Source: Streptantibioticus cattleyicolor NRRL 8057 = DSM 46488 (GTDB lineage Bacteria; Actinomycetota; Actinomycetes; Streptomycetales; Streptomycetaceae). Taken from it: 64,000 nt of DNA. Location: positions 4,539,228 to 4,603,227 of the forward strand of contig NC_017586.1 in the NCBI RefSeq assembly GCF_000240165.1, given 5' to 3'. A model generated the notes under the pieces. The model was not told the origin of the DNA. It ran no database searches and was given only the letters and a program-made list of their open reading frames with translations. This document shows positions 34,651-42,276 of this stretch, piece after piece; positions within the stretch are counted from its first letter, which is position 1, and each line of letters begins with the position of its first letter. The translations under genes were made by a program, and so were the position numbers.

Positions 34651-35175
34651 ATGGCGGGCATGGCAGGGACGGCGGGCGCGGCGGGCCGGGGGGGCGCGGA
34701 GGGATCACGGCACCGGGCGCAGGCCGCCCCGGCGGTGTGGGTGCCCACCCCCAGGGACCAGCGCGACGCCAACACCCTCGATCTGCTCGGCGACCCCTCG
34801 GTGGAGGAGGTACGGCTGGTCTCCCGGCCCGAGTCCGCCTCCGCCGCCCGCCGGCTGACCGTCTCGGTGCTGCGCCTGTGGTCGCTGCCGCATCTGGCCG
34901 ACGTCTGCGAGCTGCTCGTCTCCGAACTCGTCGGCAACGCGGTGCGCCACACCGGCGCCCGTACCTTCGGGCTGCGGATGCCGCGCCGCCGCGGCTGGGT
35001 CCGGGTCGAGGTGCGCGATCCGTCCCGGGCGCTGCCGTGCCTGCTGCCGGTGCGCGAGCTGGACACCTCCGGCCGCGGGCTCTTCCTGGTGGACAAGCTC
35101 TCCGACCGCTGGGGGGTGGATCTGCTGCCGCGCGGCAAGACCACCTGGTTCGAGCTGCGGGCCACCGACCGCTGA
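34651..35175 (+). CDS. RsbW-like anti-sigma ATPase domain protein
   Basis: A 174-residue cytosolic protein with a GHKL/HATPase_c fold of the RsbW/SpoIIAB type: N-box CELLVSELVGNAVRHTGA near 90-107, G1 region VEVRDPSRALP, and G2 TSGRGLFLVDKLSDRWG. The Met/Ala/Gly-rich first 35 residues are low complexity. Streptomyces encodes dozens of these, usually acting as anti-sigma factors or partners of phosphatases. The start is uncertain: ATG 34651 has little ribosome site, and GTG 34582 would add 23 residues. Confidence 0.85.
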   Translation: MAGMAGTAGAAGRGGAEGSRHRAQAAPAVWVPTPRDQRDANTLDLLGDPSVEEVRLVSRPESASAARRLTVSVLRLWSLPHLADVCELLVSELVGNAVRHTGARTFGLRMPRRRGWVRVEVRDPSRALPCLLPVRELDTSGRGLFLVDKLSDRWGVDLLPRGKTTWFELRATDR

Positions 35176-35192
35176 CCGGGCCGTGATGTACG

Positions 35193-35234
35193 AGAAGCCC
35201 CCGTGGGCCCTGTTGGGACCGGCTGGGGGCTTCT
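35193..35234 (+). terminator. Terminator after the ATPase gene
   Basis: Arms AGAAGCCCCC (35193-35202) and GGGGGCTTCT (35225-35234) pair perfectly, followed by TCG. It lies 17 bases past the stop codon. Confidence 0.85.
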
Positions 35235-35408
35235 TCGTGCCGCCGTGGAGCAAGGGGAAGGCCACGGCGGACTGCGCGGGCCGTCCGGGTTGGCGGACGC
35301 CCGCTGCGTTCGACTCTCGCACGTCCCGGGCACCCCGGACAAACCGGCATACACGGACGAATACCCGCATACGTCATAGGGTTGCCCAGCCGGTGACGTG
35401 ATGCGCGA

Positions 35409-35428
35409 CACCACCCGCGACGGTGGTG
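35409..35428 (-). terminator. Possible terminator at the end of the biosynthetic operon
   Basis: CACCACC-CGCGAC-GGTGGTG, a 7-base-stem hairpin, lies 10 bases beyond the stop of the CDPS-like gene. The stem is short, so support is modest. Confidence 0.4.
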
Positions 35429-35438
35429 CCGACCACGA

Positions 35439-36161
35439 CTATGCCGCGTCGCGCACCACGCGGGCCGGGCGCACCACGGCGTACCCCTGGTCGCGCGCGG
35501 CCCGCAGTCCGCTGCCGCGGCCGAAGAGCACCTCGGCGAGCGGGGTGGCCACCGGGTGGCAGAAGACCGAGGAGGGCACCCCCAGCAGCCCCGGGGTGTC
35601 CACCAGGAACGGCAGCTCGGCGGTGAGGTAGGCCCGCCCGGCCCGCAGCTGGTCCTCGGTGGCCGGCCCGCTGTCCTGCAACCGGGAGGCCAGGAACTGC
35701 TGCACGGTGTGGTCGCACGCCTGGCGCAGCTCGTCCTCGGCGGTCAGCGCCGCCTCGACGCGGTGGCACAGCACCCGGTACATGTGGTGGTCGGCGAAGT
35801 CCGACAGCGCCCGCACCCGTACCCGCCGGCCGGCCGCGCCCGCCTCGCGCACCCCCTGCGCGATCGTGGCGCGCACCGCCCGGTCCAGCGCCGCGGCGCG
35901 CCGCCGCGCGTCCCACGGATCGTGCCCGAAGGCCGCCAGCACCCCCTCGACGCCCAGATCGGTCCGCACGACGTCCACCTGCCCGAAGTGCCGCGCCGAC
36001 CAGCAGGTCAGCGCCGCGATCCGGTCCGCGGACGCGCCCGGGCTCCACGGGCCCACCGGGATCGTCAGATGGGCGCCCTCCTCCCAGATCAGCCGGCACG
36101 TGTGGGTGACCGGGAAGAACCCGAAGCCCACCGCGGTGTCCGGGCCGGCGGCGTCAGCCAT
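35439..36161 (-). CDS. Cyclodipeptide synthase (CDPS) homologue lacking the catalytic serine
   Basis: CDPSs use two aminoacyl-tRNAs to make cyclodipeptides through an aminoacyl-Ser intermediate. From ATG 36161 this protein is 240 residues and aligns, by my memory of S. noursei AlbC (239 residues), almost without gaps. AlbC Tyr178 and Glu182 are kept at the same numbers in AYLTAELPF; DTPG and VPSSVF follow, and the C-terminus ends like AlbC (YAVVRPARVVRDAA). But catalytic Ser37 is Gly37 (IPVGPWSPG), Asn40 is Ser40 and Tyr202 is His202. Normal cyclodipeptide formation is therefore doubtful. It may still bind aminoacyl-tRNA and transfer to another acceptor (inference). It is the last gene of the cluster, 174 bases after the PPTase gene; a TTG at 36182 is an alternative start. 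Confidence 0.8.
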   Translation of the reverse strand: MADAAGPDTAVGFGFFPVTHTCRLIWEEGAHLTIPVGPWSPGASADRIAALTCWSARHFGQVDVVRTDLGVEGVLAAFGHDPWDARRRAAALDRAVRATIAQGVREAGAAGRRVRVRALSDFADHHMYRVLCHRVEAALTAEDELRQACDHTVQQFLASRLQDSGPATEDQLRAGRAYLTAELPFLVDTPGLLGVPSSVFCHPVATPLAEVLFGRGSGLRAARDQGYAVVRPARVVRDAA

Positions 36162-36335
36162 GGTCGGTCGGCCGCTGCGCAAGGCATCCTCACCCCTCCT
36201 GCCGCGAGTCCCGGGGAGCCTCGTACTCCTGGTGTGGCGGCAGCAACCAGAAGCTACCTCGCGAACCCGGAGGGTGACCGGGACGGCCGCAGGATGTCCG
36301 GTTCCGCACTCCGGCTGGCCGGTAACCGCCACCGG

Positions 36336-36716
36336 TCAGCCGGAGCGCGGCACGCCGATCGCGGCGGCCACCACCACGCCCTTCTTGTGGGTGATGGAGA
36401 CGCTGATGTCCGCGATCCCGCGGGCCTCGGCGTGCCGGGCGGCGGCGCCCGACAGCCGTACCACCGGGCCGCCGTCCTCGGTCCGCAGGATCGCCACCTG
36501 GCGCGGGGTCACCCCCGCGCCGACGCCGGTGCCGATCACCTTGAGCGCGGCCTCCTTCCCGGCGAAGCGCCCGGTGAGGAACTCCCGGGCCCGCCGCTCG
36601 CCGAAGGCGTCCGCCGCGGCCAGCTCCTCCGGGGCGTAGGTGTAGGCCCGGAACCAGGGGCGCCGCAGCAGGGCGGCCAGCTCGTCCTCGTGGAGCACGT
36701 CCACACCGATCCACAC
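36336..36716 (-). CDS. AcpS-type 4'-phosphopantetheinyl transferase, copy 1
   Basis: Attaches phosphopantetheine from CoA to the conserved Ser of carrier proteins. It has 126 residues from GTG 36716 (VWIGVDVLHEDEL). The metal/CoA motifs are IGVDV near residue 3, FAGKEAALKVIGTG (Mg-binding Glu, Lys) near 52-65, and DISVSITHKKGVVVAAA at the C-terminus. GGGGGCGG precedes the start, which lies 13 bases after the acyl-CoA dehydrogenase stop. A second such enzyme is encoded at 44403. Confidence 0.88.
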   Translation of the reverse strand: MWIGVDVLHEDELAALLRRPWFRAYTYAPEELAAADAFGERRAREFLTGRFAGKEAALKVIGTGVGAGVTPRQVAILRTEDGGPVVRLSGAAARHAEARGIADISVSITHKKGVVVAAAIGVPRSG

Positions 36717-36729
36717 CCGGGCCGCCCCC

Positions 36730-37914
36730 TCACGCCAGGAAGGTCCGCTTGACCACGCCCTGGAAGACCGCCAGCCGCTGGATGTGGCCGGTGCCCTCCA
36801 TGAACTCGAAGGCCCGCGCGTCCCGGTGGAGCTTGTTCAGGTACGGGTCGGCCGCCAGCGCCCCGGGGCCCAGCAGTTCGGCGGCGACCACGGTGGCCTC
36901 CTCGGCCAGTTCGGCGGCGCGGGTCTTGACGGCGGCGATGCGGTCGGCGCGCACCGACCCGGCGTCGATCGCCGCCGCCACCTCGTAGTTGCGCCGCCGT
37001 ACCGCGGCCAGCCGGTCCCGCACCTCCTCGTACCGCAGGCGGGCCGTCCCGGTCGGCGCGGGCCGCTGCTCGCGTACGTGGTCTAGGACGGCCCGGGCCA
37101 GCCCGACGGCGGTGCCGGCCAGCACCGGGCGGAACCGCTGGAGGGTGCGGATGGCGCCGACCAGGCCGCGCCGGGTGGGCTTGAGCGTGTCGTACCCCAG
37201 GATCTGCTCGCGCTCCACCCGTACGTCCCGCAGCGTGATCGCGGAGATCCGGGCGCCGCGCATGCCGACCGTGGGGATCGGCTCGGCGTGGAAGCCGGGG
37301 GAGGAGGTGTCCACCAGCACCGCCTCGATGCCCAGCGGCCCTGGCGCGCGGCGGCAGAAGACCACGCCGAGCTGGGCGTAGGCCGCGTTGCCCACGTAGG
37401 CCTTGGCGCCGTCGAGGCGGAAGCCGTCGCCGTCCGGGGTGAGCGCGGTCTCCAGCTCGGTGGCGGCCGACCCCTTCTCCGGCTCGGTGAGCCCGAAGAA
37501 CGTCCACACCGGGTCGGGTCCGGCGAGCCGCTGGTAGTAGGCGTGGCGCTGCTTGTCGTCGCCGAGCGCCGAGACGGCCACCCCGGACATCAGCGGGCCG
37601 GGGCAGGCCAGCATGAAGCCGGCGTCGCCGTAGCTCAACTCCTCGATGGTGATGGTGTGTTCCAGGCAGGAACTCATGTCGAAGGTGTGGCCGCCGGCCC
37701 GGACCGGCTCCGCGAGGTACTCCACCGGGACGGTGCAGCGGCGCATGATGTCCACCGCGGCCAGATGGAGGTGGCGGTCGATGGCGGTGGGGTCGCGGTC
37801 GATCTCCAGGCCGGCCTCGCGCAGCTCCCGTGCCGCCTCGCGGACGTGGGAGCGCAGTACGGCGGTGCGGTGCGGGTCGGGGCCCGGCGGCGGCTCGTCC
37901 GGCGTGTGGCTCAT
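36730..37914 (-). CDS. Acyl-CoA (acyl-carrier) dehydrogenase, full length
   Basis: A 394-residue FAD flavoprotein expected to introduce an alpha,beta double bond into a thioester. Domains: N-terminal helices (1-130), beta domain with FGLTEPEKGSAATELETAL (about 140-160), and C-terminal helices ending with the base-bearing segment FEFMEGTGHIQRLAVFQG, where Glu of EGT is the usual catalytic base. ATG 37914 overlaps the preceding stop as TGATG. The neighbouring half-size dehydrogenase suggests a heteromeric complex. In this cluster the substrate is probably carrier-bound (inference). Confidence 0.88.
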   Translation of the reverse strand: MSHTPDEPPPGPDPHRTAVLRSHVREAARELREAGLEIDRDPTAIDRHLHLAAVDIMRRCTVPVEYLAEPVRAGGHTFDMSSCLEHTITIEELSYGDAGFMLACPGPLMSGVAVSALGDDKQRHAYYQRLAGPDPVWTFFGLTEPEKGSAATELETALTPDGDGFRLDGAKAYVGNAAYAQLGVVFCRRAPGPLGIEAVLVDTSSPGFHAEPIPTVGMRGARISAITLRDVRVEREQILGYDTLKPTRRGLVGAIRTLQRFRPVLAGTAVGLARAVLDHVREQRPAPTGTARLRYEEVRDRLAAVRRRNYEVAAAIDAGSVRADRIAAVKTRAAELAEEATVVAAELLGPGALAADPYLNKLHRDARAFEFMEGTGHIQRLAVFQGVVKRTFLA

Positions 37915-38498
37915 CACCGTTCTCCCGGGTGCAGATAGGTGTTGCCGAGCAGTTCGGTCAGGTGGAGCAGGCTGCCGGGGCCGGTGGCCACGAAGCCGCT
38001 GGCGCCGTGCAGTTGGAGCGCGGCGCGCCCCGCGGTGACCAGCCGCCGGTGGACGTGCCGGCGCCGGCCGGCGGTGGGGTCCGCCAGGGCGAGCAGGTCC
38101 TCCGCCTCGGACAGCACGAGCGCCACGTCGGCCACCGCGCCTTGCACCAGCTGGCGGTTGAGCAGGTTGGCGCCCTCGGAGCGGCGCTGGTCGAGCCGGG
38201 CCACGGCGGCGTCCAGCACCCCGCGCACCGCCTCGCGGTGCAGGCGCACCAGCCCGTCGGCGAACGCCTCCAGCACCTCCGCCGGGGCGGCCGGTGCGCC
38301 ACCGGCCATCGCCACCGCCGCCCCCGCGCCGCCCGGCACCGGCACCCCGCCGGGCAGCCGCGCGGTCGAGGCGATCACCCAGCCGTCGCCCGAGGCCACC
38401 AGCGCGCCGGGGGCGGCGGCATCGTGGCAGGCGTCGAGCGCGCGGGCGAACCCGTGCAGCGCGGTGGGGTCCGCGTACCGCGTCTCAGCCGAGGCCAT
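37914..38498 (-). CDS. Stand-alone C-terminal acyl-CoA dehydrogenase-like domain
   Basis: A 194-residue protein resembling only the C-terminal helical domain of acyl-CoA dehydrogenases: LLNRQLVQGAVADVALVLSEAEDLL and AALQLHGASGFVATGPGSLLHLT match the family's helix pair and the QLHGG-G segment. The N-terminal domains and the EGT catalytic glutamate are absent (the end reads GNTYLHPGER). ATG 38498 overlaps the upstream gene by 14 bases. The best guess is a structural partner of the 36730-37914 enzyme; a decayed gene is possible, though tight coupling on both sides argues it is maintained. Confidence 0.65.
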   Translation of the reverse strand: MASAETRYADPTALHGFARALDACHDAAAPGALVASGDGWVIASTARLPGGVPVPGGAGAAVAMAGGAPAAPAEVLEAFADGLVRLHREAVRGVLDAAVARLDQRRSEGANLLNRQLVQGAVADVALVLSEAEDLLALADPTAGRRRHVHRRLVTAGRAALQLHGASGFVATGPGSLLHLTELLGNTYLHPGER

Positions 38499-39321
38499 CG
38501 CCGGCCCCCTCCCCGGCCGCCGGCGACCGCAGCACCGCCAGGTGGCTCGTCCCCGACCGCGGATCGGTGTCGCAGAGCACCACGACGGCGTACCGGCGTT
38601 GCCAGTCGCGCCACTCGCGGGCCAGCGCCAGCCAGACACCGGTGCAGTAGGTGCCCGGCTCGACCCGGTACCGGTGGACGTCCCCGGTGAGCCCGGCGTC
38701 GTCGAACCGGGAACCGGTGACCAGCAGCGTTCCTTCCGGGTCCTTGGCGGCCAGCTCCGCGGCGCGCGGGGCGGCCGGCTCACCGGCGGGCACCGTGACC
38801 ACCTCGTCGACGCGCGGCCCGTCGCCGTCGTCGAGGACCAGCGCCACCGCGCTGTCGACCAGGTCGCCGTCGTGGACCAGCGGGAACCGGGAGGGCAGGG
38901 TGGTCTGCTCCAGGACGGCGAGCACGGCGGTGCGGCTGCGCCCGGCGCGCTGGAAGGCCGCGATGGCGCGCAGCGCGGTGAACGGCGCCGACAACCCCTG
39001 CTGGTGGATGCCGAAGTTGGTGCTGCCGCCGCCGAGCCGCCGGTCCAGATAGGGGCCGATCGCGGTGAACGGGGTGATGTCCGGCAGCGCCTGTGCCACC
39101 ACCACCAGGTCCGGGGCGCAGCGGCGCAGCGTGTCGTCGGCGGTGAGCAGGTCGACCAGGTCGGTGTGGCCCACGTGGGGCGCCGAGCGCAGCAGCGCCT
39201 CGTCGACCTCGGTGCCGAACGGCTCGACCAGGTCGCGGTAGTAGGCGAGTCGGGCCGGGTCCTCGTCGTAGGGCCTGGGCGGCGGGGAGACCACCGCGCG
39301 GGCGGCGCGCAGAGCAGGCAT
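38485..39321 (-). CDS. Thiolase-fold (KAS-like) protein without catalytic cysteine
   Basis: A 278-residue protein whose N-half resembles a ketosynthase III: APDLVVVAQALPDITPF, then GIHQQGLSAPFTALRAIAAFQ at the nucleophile-helix position, where KAS enzymes have Cys. Gly/Leu stands there instead. The C-half has CTGVWLALAREW and a closing strand RSGTSHLAVL, as in thiolase folds, but no obvious His/Asn partners. It may be a chain-length-factor-like or acyltransferase partner of the KAS III at 42277 (inference). ATG 39321 lies 8 bases after the carrier-protein stop. Confidence 0.55.
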   Translation of the reverse strand: MPALRAARAVVSPPPRPYDEDPARLAYYRDLVEPFGTEVDEALLRSAPHVGHTDLVDLLTADDTLRRCAPDLVVVAQALPDITPFTAIGPYLDRRLGGGSTNFGIHQQGLSAPFTALRAIAAFQRAGRSRTAVLAVLEQTTLPSRFPLVHDGDLVDSAVALVLDDGDGPRVDEVVTVPAGEPAAPRAAELAAKDPEGTLLVTGSRFDDAGLTGDVHRYRVEPGTYCTGVWLALAREWRDWQRRYAVVVLCDTDPRSGTSHLAVLRSPAAGEGAGDGLG

Positions 39322-39329
39322 CGGCCGCC

Positions 39330-39590
39330 TCACACCCCGCTGGTGGCCTGCTGGGACAGGACGTAGTCGGTCAGCGAGCCCACCGACCGGAAGTCGTCCA
39401 TGTCCAGGTCCTCCGGGTCCACCGAGATCTCCACCGCGTCCTCCAGCGCCATCAGCAGCTCCAGGATCGAGGTGGAGTCCAGGTGCAGGTCCTCGAAGAG
39501 GCGGGTGTCCTCGGTCAGGCCGGTGACCTCGCGTTCCAGCACCTCGCTCAGGGCGGTCTCGACCGCGGTCACCACCGTGTGACGTTCCAT
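39330..39590 (-). CDS. Acyl carrier protein 1 (BtrI-like context)
   Basis: An 86-residue free-standing carrier protein. The phosphopantetheine site is Ser in EDLHLDSTSILEL (about residue 39). Helices 1-4 are typical, and acidic residues dominate helix 2-3 (VDPEDLDMDDF). AAGGAGG precedes ATG 39590. It lies directly downstream of the ATP-grasp and PLP-decarboxylase genes, the arrangement of BtrI with BtrJ and BtrK in butirosin biosynthesis, where the ACP carries glutamate and then gamma-aminobutyrate. Confidence 0.9.
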   Translation of the reverse strand: MERHTVVTAVETALSEVLEREVTGLTEDTRLFEDLHLDSTSILELLMALEDAVEISVDPEDLDMDDFRSVGSLTDYVLSQQATSGV

Positions 39591-39641
39591 CGTGTTGTGT
39601 TCCTCCTTGATCGGGGCCCCCGGACGCGGGGGCCCGGCCGG

Positions 39642-40913
39642 TCAGCCGAAGTCGACGAGGTGCTGCTTGGCGAGGATCTCCGCGGCGCGGTCCCGCTCCC
39701 GCACCAGGTGCGCGGTGCCCTGGTGGACGAGGACTTCCGCCGGGAAGCCGTGGCTGAGGAAGAGCCCCGGGGAGGCCGTCGGGCCGTAGGCGCCGGACCG
39801 CTCCACCCCGAGCAGGTCGCCGGGTTCGACCGGGGGCAGCTGGACCTTCTTGCCGATCACGTCGTTGGGGGTGCACAGCGGACCGGTGACGGTGTACGAC
39901 CCGGCCGCGGGCTCGTGGTAGCGGGTGAGCGAGCGGATGGGGAAGTTGCGCTTGACGAAGCTGCCCACGCCGACCGCCGCCATGTGGTGGTTGGTGCCGC
40001 CGTCGGCGACCACGAACGTCTCGCCCATCGACTCCTTGACGTACAGCGCGCGCACCACGTACGTGCCGCACAGCGCGGTCAGGTAGCGCCCCAGCTCGTT
40101 GACGAGCCGGCAGCCGGGGTGGCGGGCGGCGAAGGGCTCGACGGCCTCGTTGATCCCGGCGACCGTCGCCGCCAGGTCCAGCTCCTTCTCGTTGTCGAAG
40201 TACGCCACGCCGAAGCCGCCGCCGAAGTCCACCGTCTCCAGCGGTACGTCCAGCGCCTGCGCCAGCTCCTCGGCCATGGCGAGGATCCGCCGGGTGTTGT
40301 GGACCAGGTCGTCCGCGTTGAGGAACCGGGTCCCCAGGTAGGCGTGGAAGCCGCGTACCCGCACCCGGCGCAGCCCGGCGACGACGTCCCGGGAGCGGCG
40401 CAGCACCTCGGCGTCGATGCCGAACTGCCGGGGCTTGCCGCCCATCGCCAGCCCCGAGCCCTTGGTGTGGAAGTCGGGGTTGACCCGCAGCAGCACCGGC
40501 ACCTCGTCGCGGCCCGCGTCCGCCGCGATCTCCTCGACCACGGCGAGTTCGGCCGGCGACTCGCAGACGATGGCGTGCAGCCCGGCGGCCACGCACCGCT
40601 CCAGCTCGGCACGGGTCTTGCCGGGCCCGAGGAAGATCACGTCCCGGGCGGCGAACCCGGCCCGCTCCACGGTGAGCAGCTCGGCCATGGAGGAGATCTC
40701 CGCCCCCGCGCCCAGCGAGCCGAGGTAACCGGCGACCGAGACGTTGGGGTTGGCCTTGAGCGAGTAGAAGACGTCCACCGCCGGGTGGAGCCGGTCCCGC
40801 AGCGAGCGGTAGACGGTACGCAGCACCTCGGCGTCGTAGACGAACAGCGGGGTGCCGAACTCCTCGGCGAGCCGCGACACCGGCACGCCCTGCACATGGA
40901 ACTCGGTGGTCAT
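39642..40913 (-). CDS. PLP-dependent fold III decarboxylase, BtrK-like
   Basis: A 423-residue alanine-racemase-fold decarboxylase of the diaminopimelate/ornithine group. The PLP lysine is in VFYSLKANPNVS (about residue 46). Further landmarks are GPGKTRAELE, HAYLGTRFLN, the phosphate-binding GGGFGVAYF, and the C-terminal active-site segment GPLCTPNDVIGKKV with SGAYG. These details match what I remember of BtrK, which decarboxylates gamma-glutamyl-ACP, better than free-amino-acid decarboxylases. ATG 40913 overlaps the ATP-grasp stop as TGATG. The likely reaction is gamma-Glu-S-ACP to 4-aminobutyryl-S-ACP. Confidence 0.88.
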   Translation of the reverse strand: MTTEFHVQGVPVSRLAEEFGTPLFVYDAEVLRTVYRSLRDRLHPAVDVFYSLKANPNVSVAGYLGSLGAGAEISSMAELLTVERAGFAARDVIFLGPGKTRAELERCVAAGLHAIVCESPAELAVVEEIAADAGRDEVPVLLRVNPDFHTKGSGLAMGGKPRQFGIDAEVLRRSRDVVAGLRRVRVRGFHAYLGTRFLNADDLVHNTRRILAMAEELAQALDVPLETVDFGGGFGVAYFDNEKELDLAATVAGINEAVEPFAARHPGCRLVNELGRYLTALCGTYVVRALYVKESMGETFVVADGGTNHHMAAVGVGSFVKRNFPIRSLTRYHEPAAGSYTVTGPLCTPNDVIGKKVQLPPVEPGDLLGVERSGAYGPTASPGLFLSHGFPAEVLVHQGTAHLVRERDRAAEILAKQHLVDFG

Positions 40914-42271
40914 CAGGTCCCTCCCAGGCCGGTCAGCGCGGTGGCCACCGCGCGGTCGAGCTCGCCGAGCCCGTCCCGGCCGGCGGCGAACAGCAGGGTG
41001 TACAGCCGTCCCTCGAACGGTCCGGGGCCGGTGCCCGCCTGCGCGTTGACGGTGCCGAAGCAGGTGACGACCACTCCGGTGGACCCGTGCGGCGGTTCGG
41101 CGAGCGGGCCGAGCGCCGCGGTCACCTCGTCGAAGGAGACCGGGCGGGCCGGCCGCAGCGGATAGTGCTTGGCGAGCGCGGCGCCCCCCTCGGTGAGGAA
41201 GCGCTCGGTGATCCGGCCCTGGTAACTGGACATGTTGAGGCGGGCGTTGATCTCCAGCACCGGGTAGACCAGGTCGTCGGCGCCGAGCAGCGCGTCCACC
41301 CCGACGACGCCGAAGAACCCGTCCGCGTACAGCCGCGCGCCCAGCTTCCCGGCGGCCTCGGCCAGCGTCGCGTGCTGCGCGGGGGTCAGGGCGGCCGGCA
41401 TCACATGGCCGAGGTGGACACCGCCCGAGGTCAGCGCCTCCTTGACGAAGTCCAGGCGCACCCGCCCGGCGTGGTCGACGGTGAACTGGTAGTTGAGGTC
41501 GAACCGCTTGGGCAGGAACGACTCGACCACCACGTGGATCGAGTCGTCGCCGGTGGACGTGGCCCGGCGCTCGACCATCCTCAGCAGCCGGTCGGCCTTG
41601 CGGCGGCTGTCGAGGACGATCAGGCCCTTGCCGGAGACCCCGTAGGCGTCCTTGACGATCACCGGGCCGCCGTCGGCGAGGCCGTGTTCCAGGGCGTGGC
41701 GCAGCTCGCCGACCGTCTCGCAGCAGAAGCCGGGGATCGGGCGCAGCCCCAGCTCCTCGGTGACCCGGCGGCTGTAGATCTTGCTGTTGACCCGCTCGTG
41801 GACGGCCGCGTCCGGAACGGCGAGGGGCAGCCCGGTCTCCCGGGCGATCCGCTCCACCAGCGGGGAGTTGCCCATCGGCATCAGCCGGGCGCCGCCGGCG
41901 GCCAGGGCGCGCAGCCGGTCCAGCAGTCCGGGGTCGTCCAGGACGGCCTGGCCGGTGCCGCCCTCCCGTGCGGGGGCGGCGGTGACCAGTTCGGCCGGGG
42001 CGCCCAGGCCCGTCTTCTCGACGTAGCGGCGGTAGGACGCGTCCAGCGGCCGGTCGAGCAGCAGGTGGTCGGTGGGCTCGGCGAGCAGCGCGCCCAGCTC
42101 CTCCATCCGCTGCACGGTGGCGCTGGTGGCGCTCACGCGCGCGGCCGGCAGCCCGCGGTAGCCGCGGGCCCACTCGTTCTCCACCTCGAAGTTGCACAGC
42201 CAGACGAACGGGGTGGCGCGGTCGCCGGTGAGCGCTTCCTTCAGTTCGGCGGTGTAGACCGTGGTGTCCAT
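40913..42271 (-). CDS. ATP-grasp amino acid:carrier protein ligase, BtrJ-like
   Basis: A 452-residue ATP-grasp ligase. ATP-binding segments are PVIVKDAYGVSGKGLIVLDS (about 195-214) and VVESFLPKRFDLNYQF; the metal site is PVLEINARLNMSSYQGR (about 345-360). Such enzymes make an acyl phosphate and couple it to a nucleophile, here by context the pantetheine thiol of a carrier protein. The neighbour pattern (BtrK-like decarboxylase overlapping, ACP next) supports glutamate activation as in BtrJ. ATG 42271 is used; GTG 42280 would overlap the KAS III stop as GTGA and add three residues. Confidence 0.85.
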   Translation of the reverse strand: MDTTVYTAELKEALTGDRATPFVWLCNFEVENEWARGYRGLPAARVSATSATVQRMEELGALLAEPTDHLLLDRPLDASYRRYVEKTGLGAPAELVTAAPAREGGTGQAVLDDPGLLDRLRALAAGGARLMPMGNSPLVERIARETGLPLAVPDAAVHERVNSKIYSRRVTEELGLRPIPGFCCETVGELRHALEHGLADGGPVIVKDAYGVSGKGLIVLDSRRKADRLLRMVERRATSTGDDSIHVVVESFLPKRFDLNYQFTVDHAGRVRLDFVKEALTSGGVHLGHVMPAALTPAQHATLAEAAGKLGARLYADGFFGVVGVDALLGADDLVYPVLEINARLNMSSYQGRITERFLTEGGAALAKHYPLRPARPVSFDEVTAALGPLAEPPHGSTGVVVTCFGTVNAQAGTGPGPFEGRLYTLLFAAGRDGLGELDRAVATALTGLGGT

Positions 42272-42276
42272 CGCGC

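Noticed and set aside
35439-36161. Standard cyclodipeptide (diketopiperazine) cluster
   Set aside because: No cyclodipeptide oxidase, P450 or other typical tailoring genes adjoin, and the catalytic Ser of the CDPS is absent.
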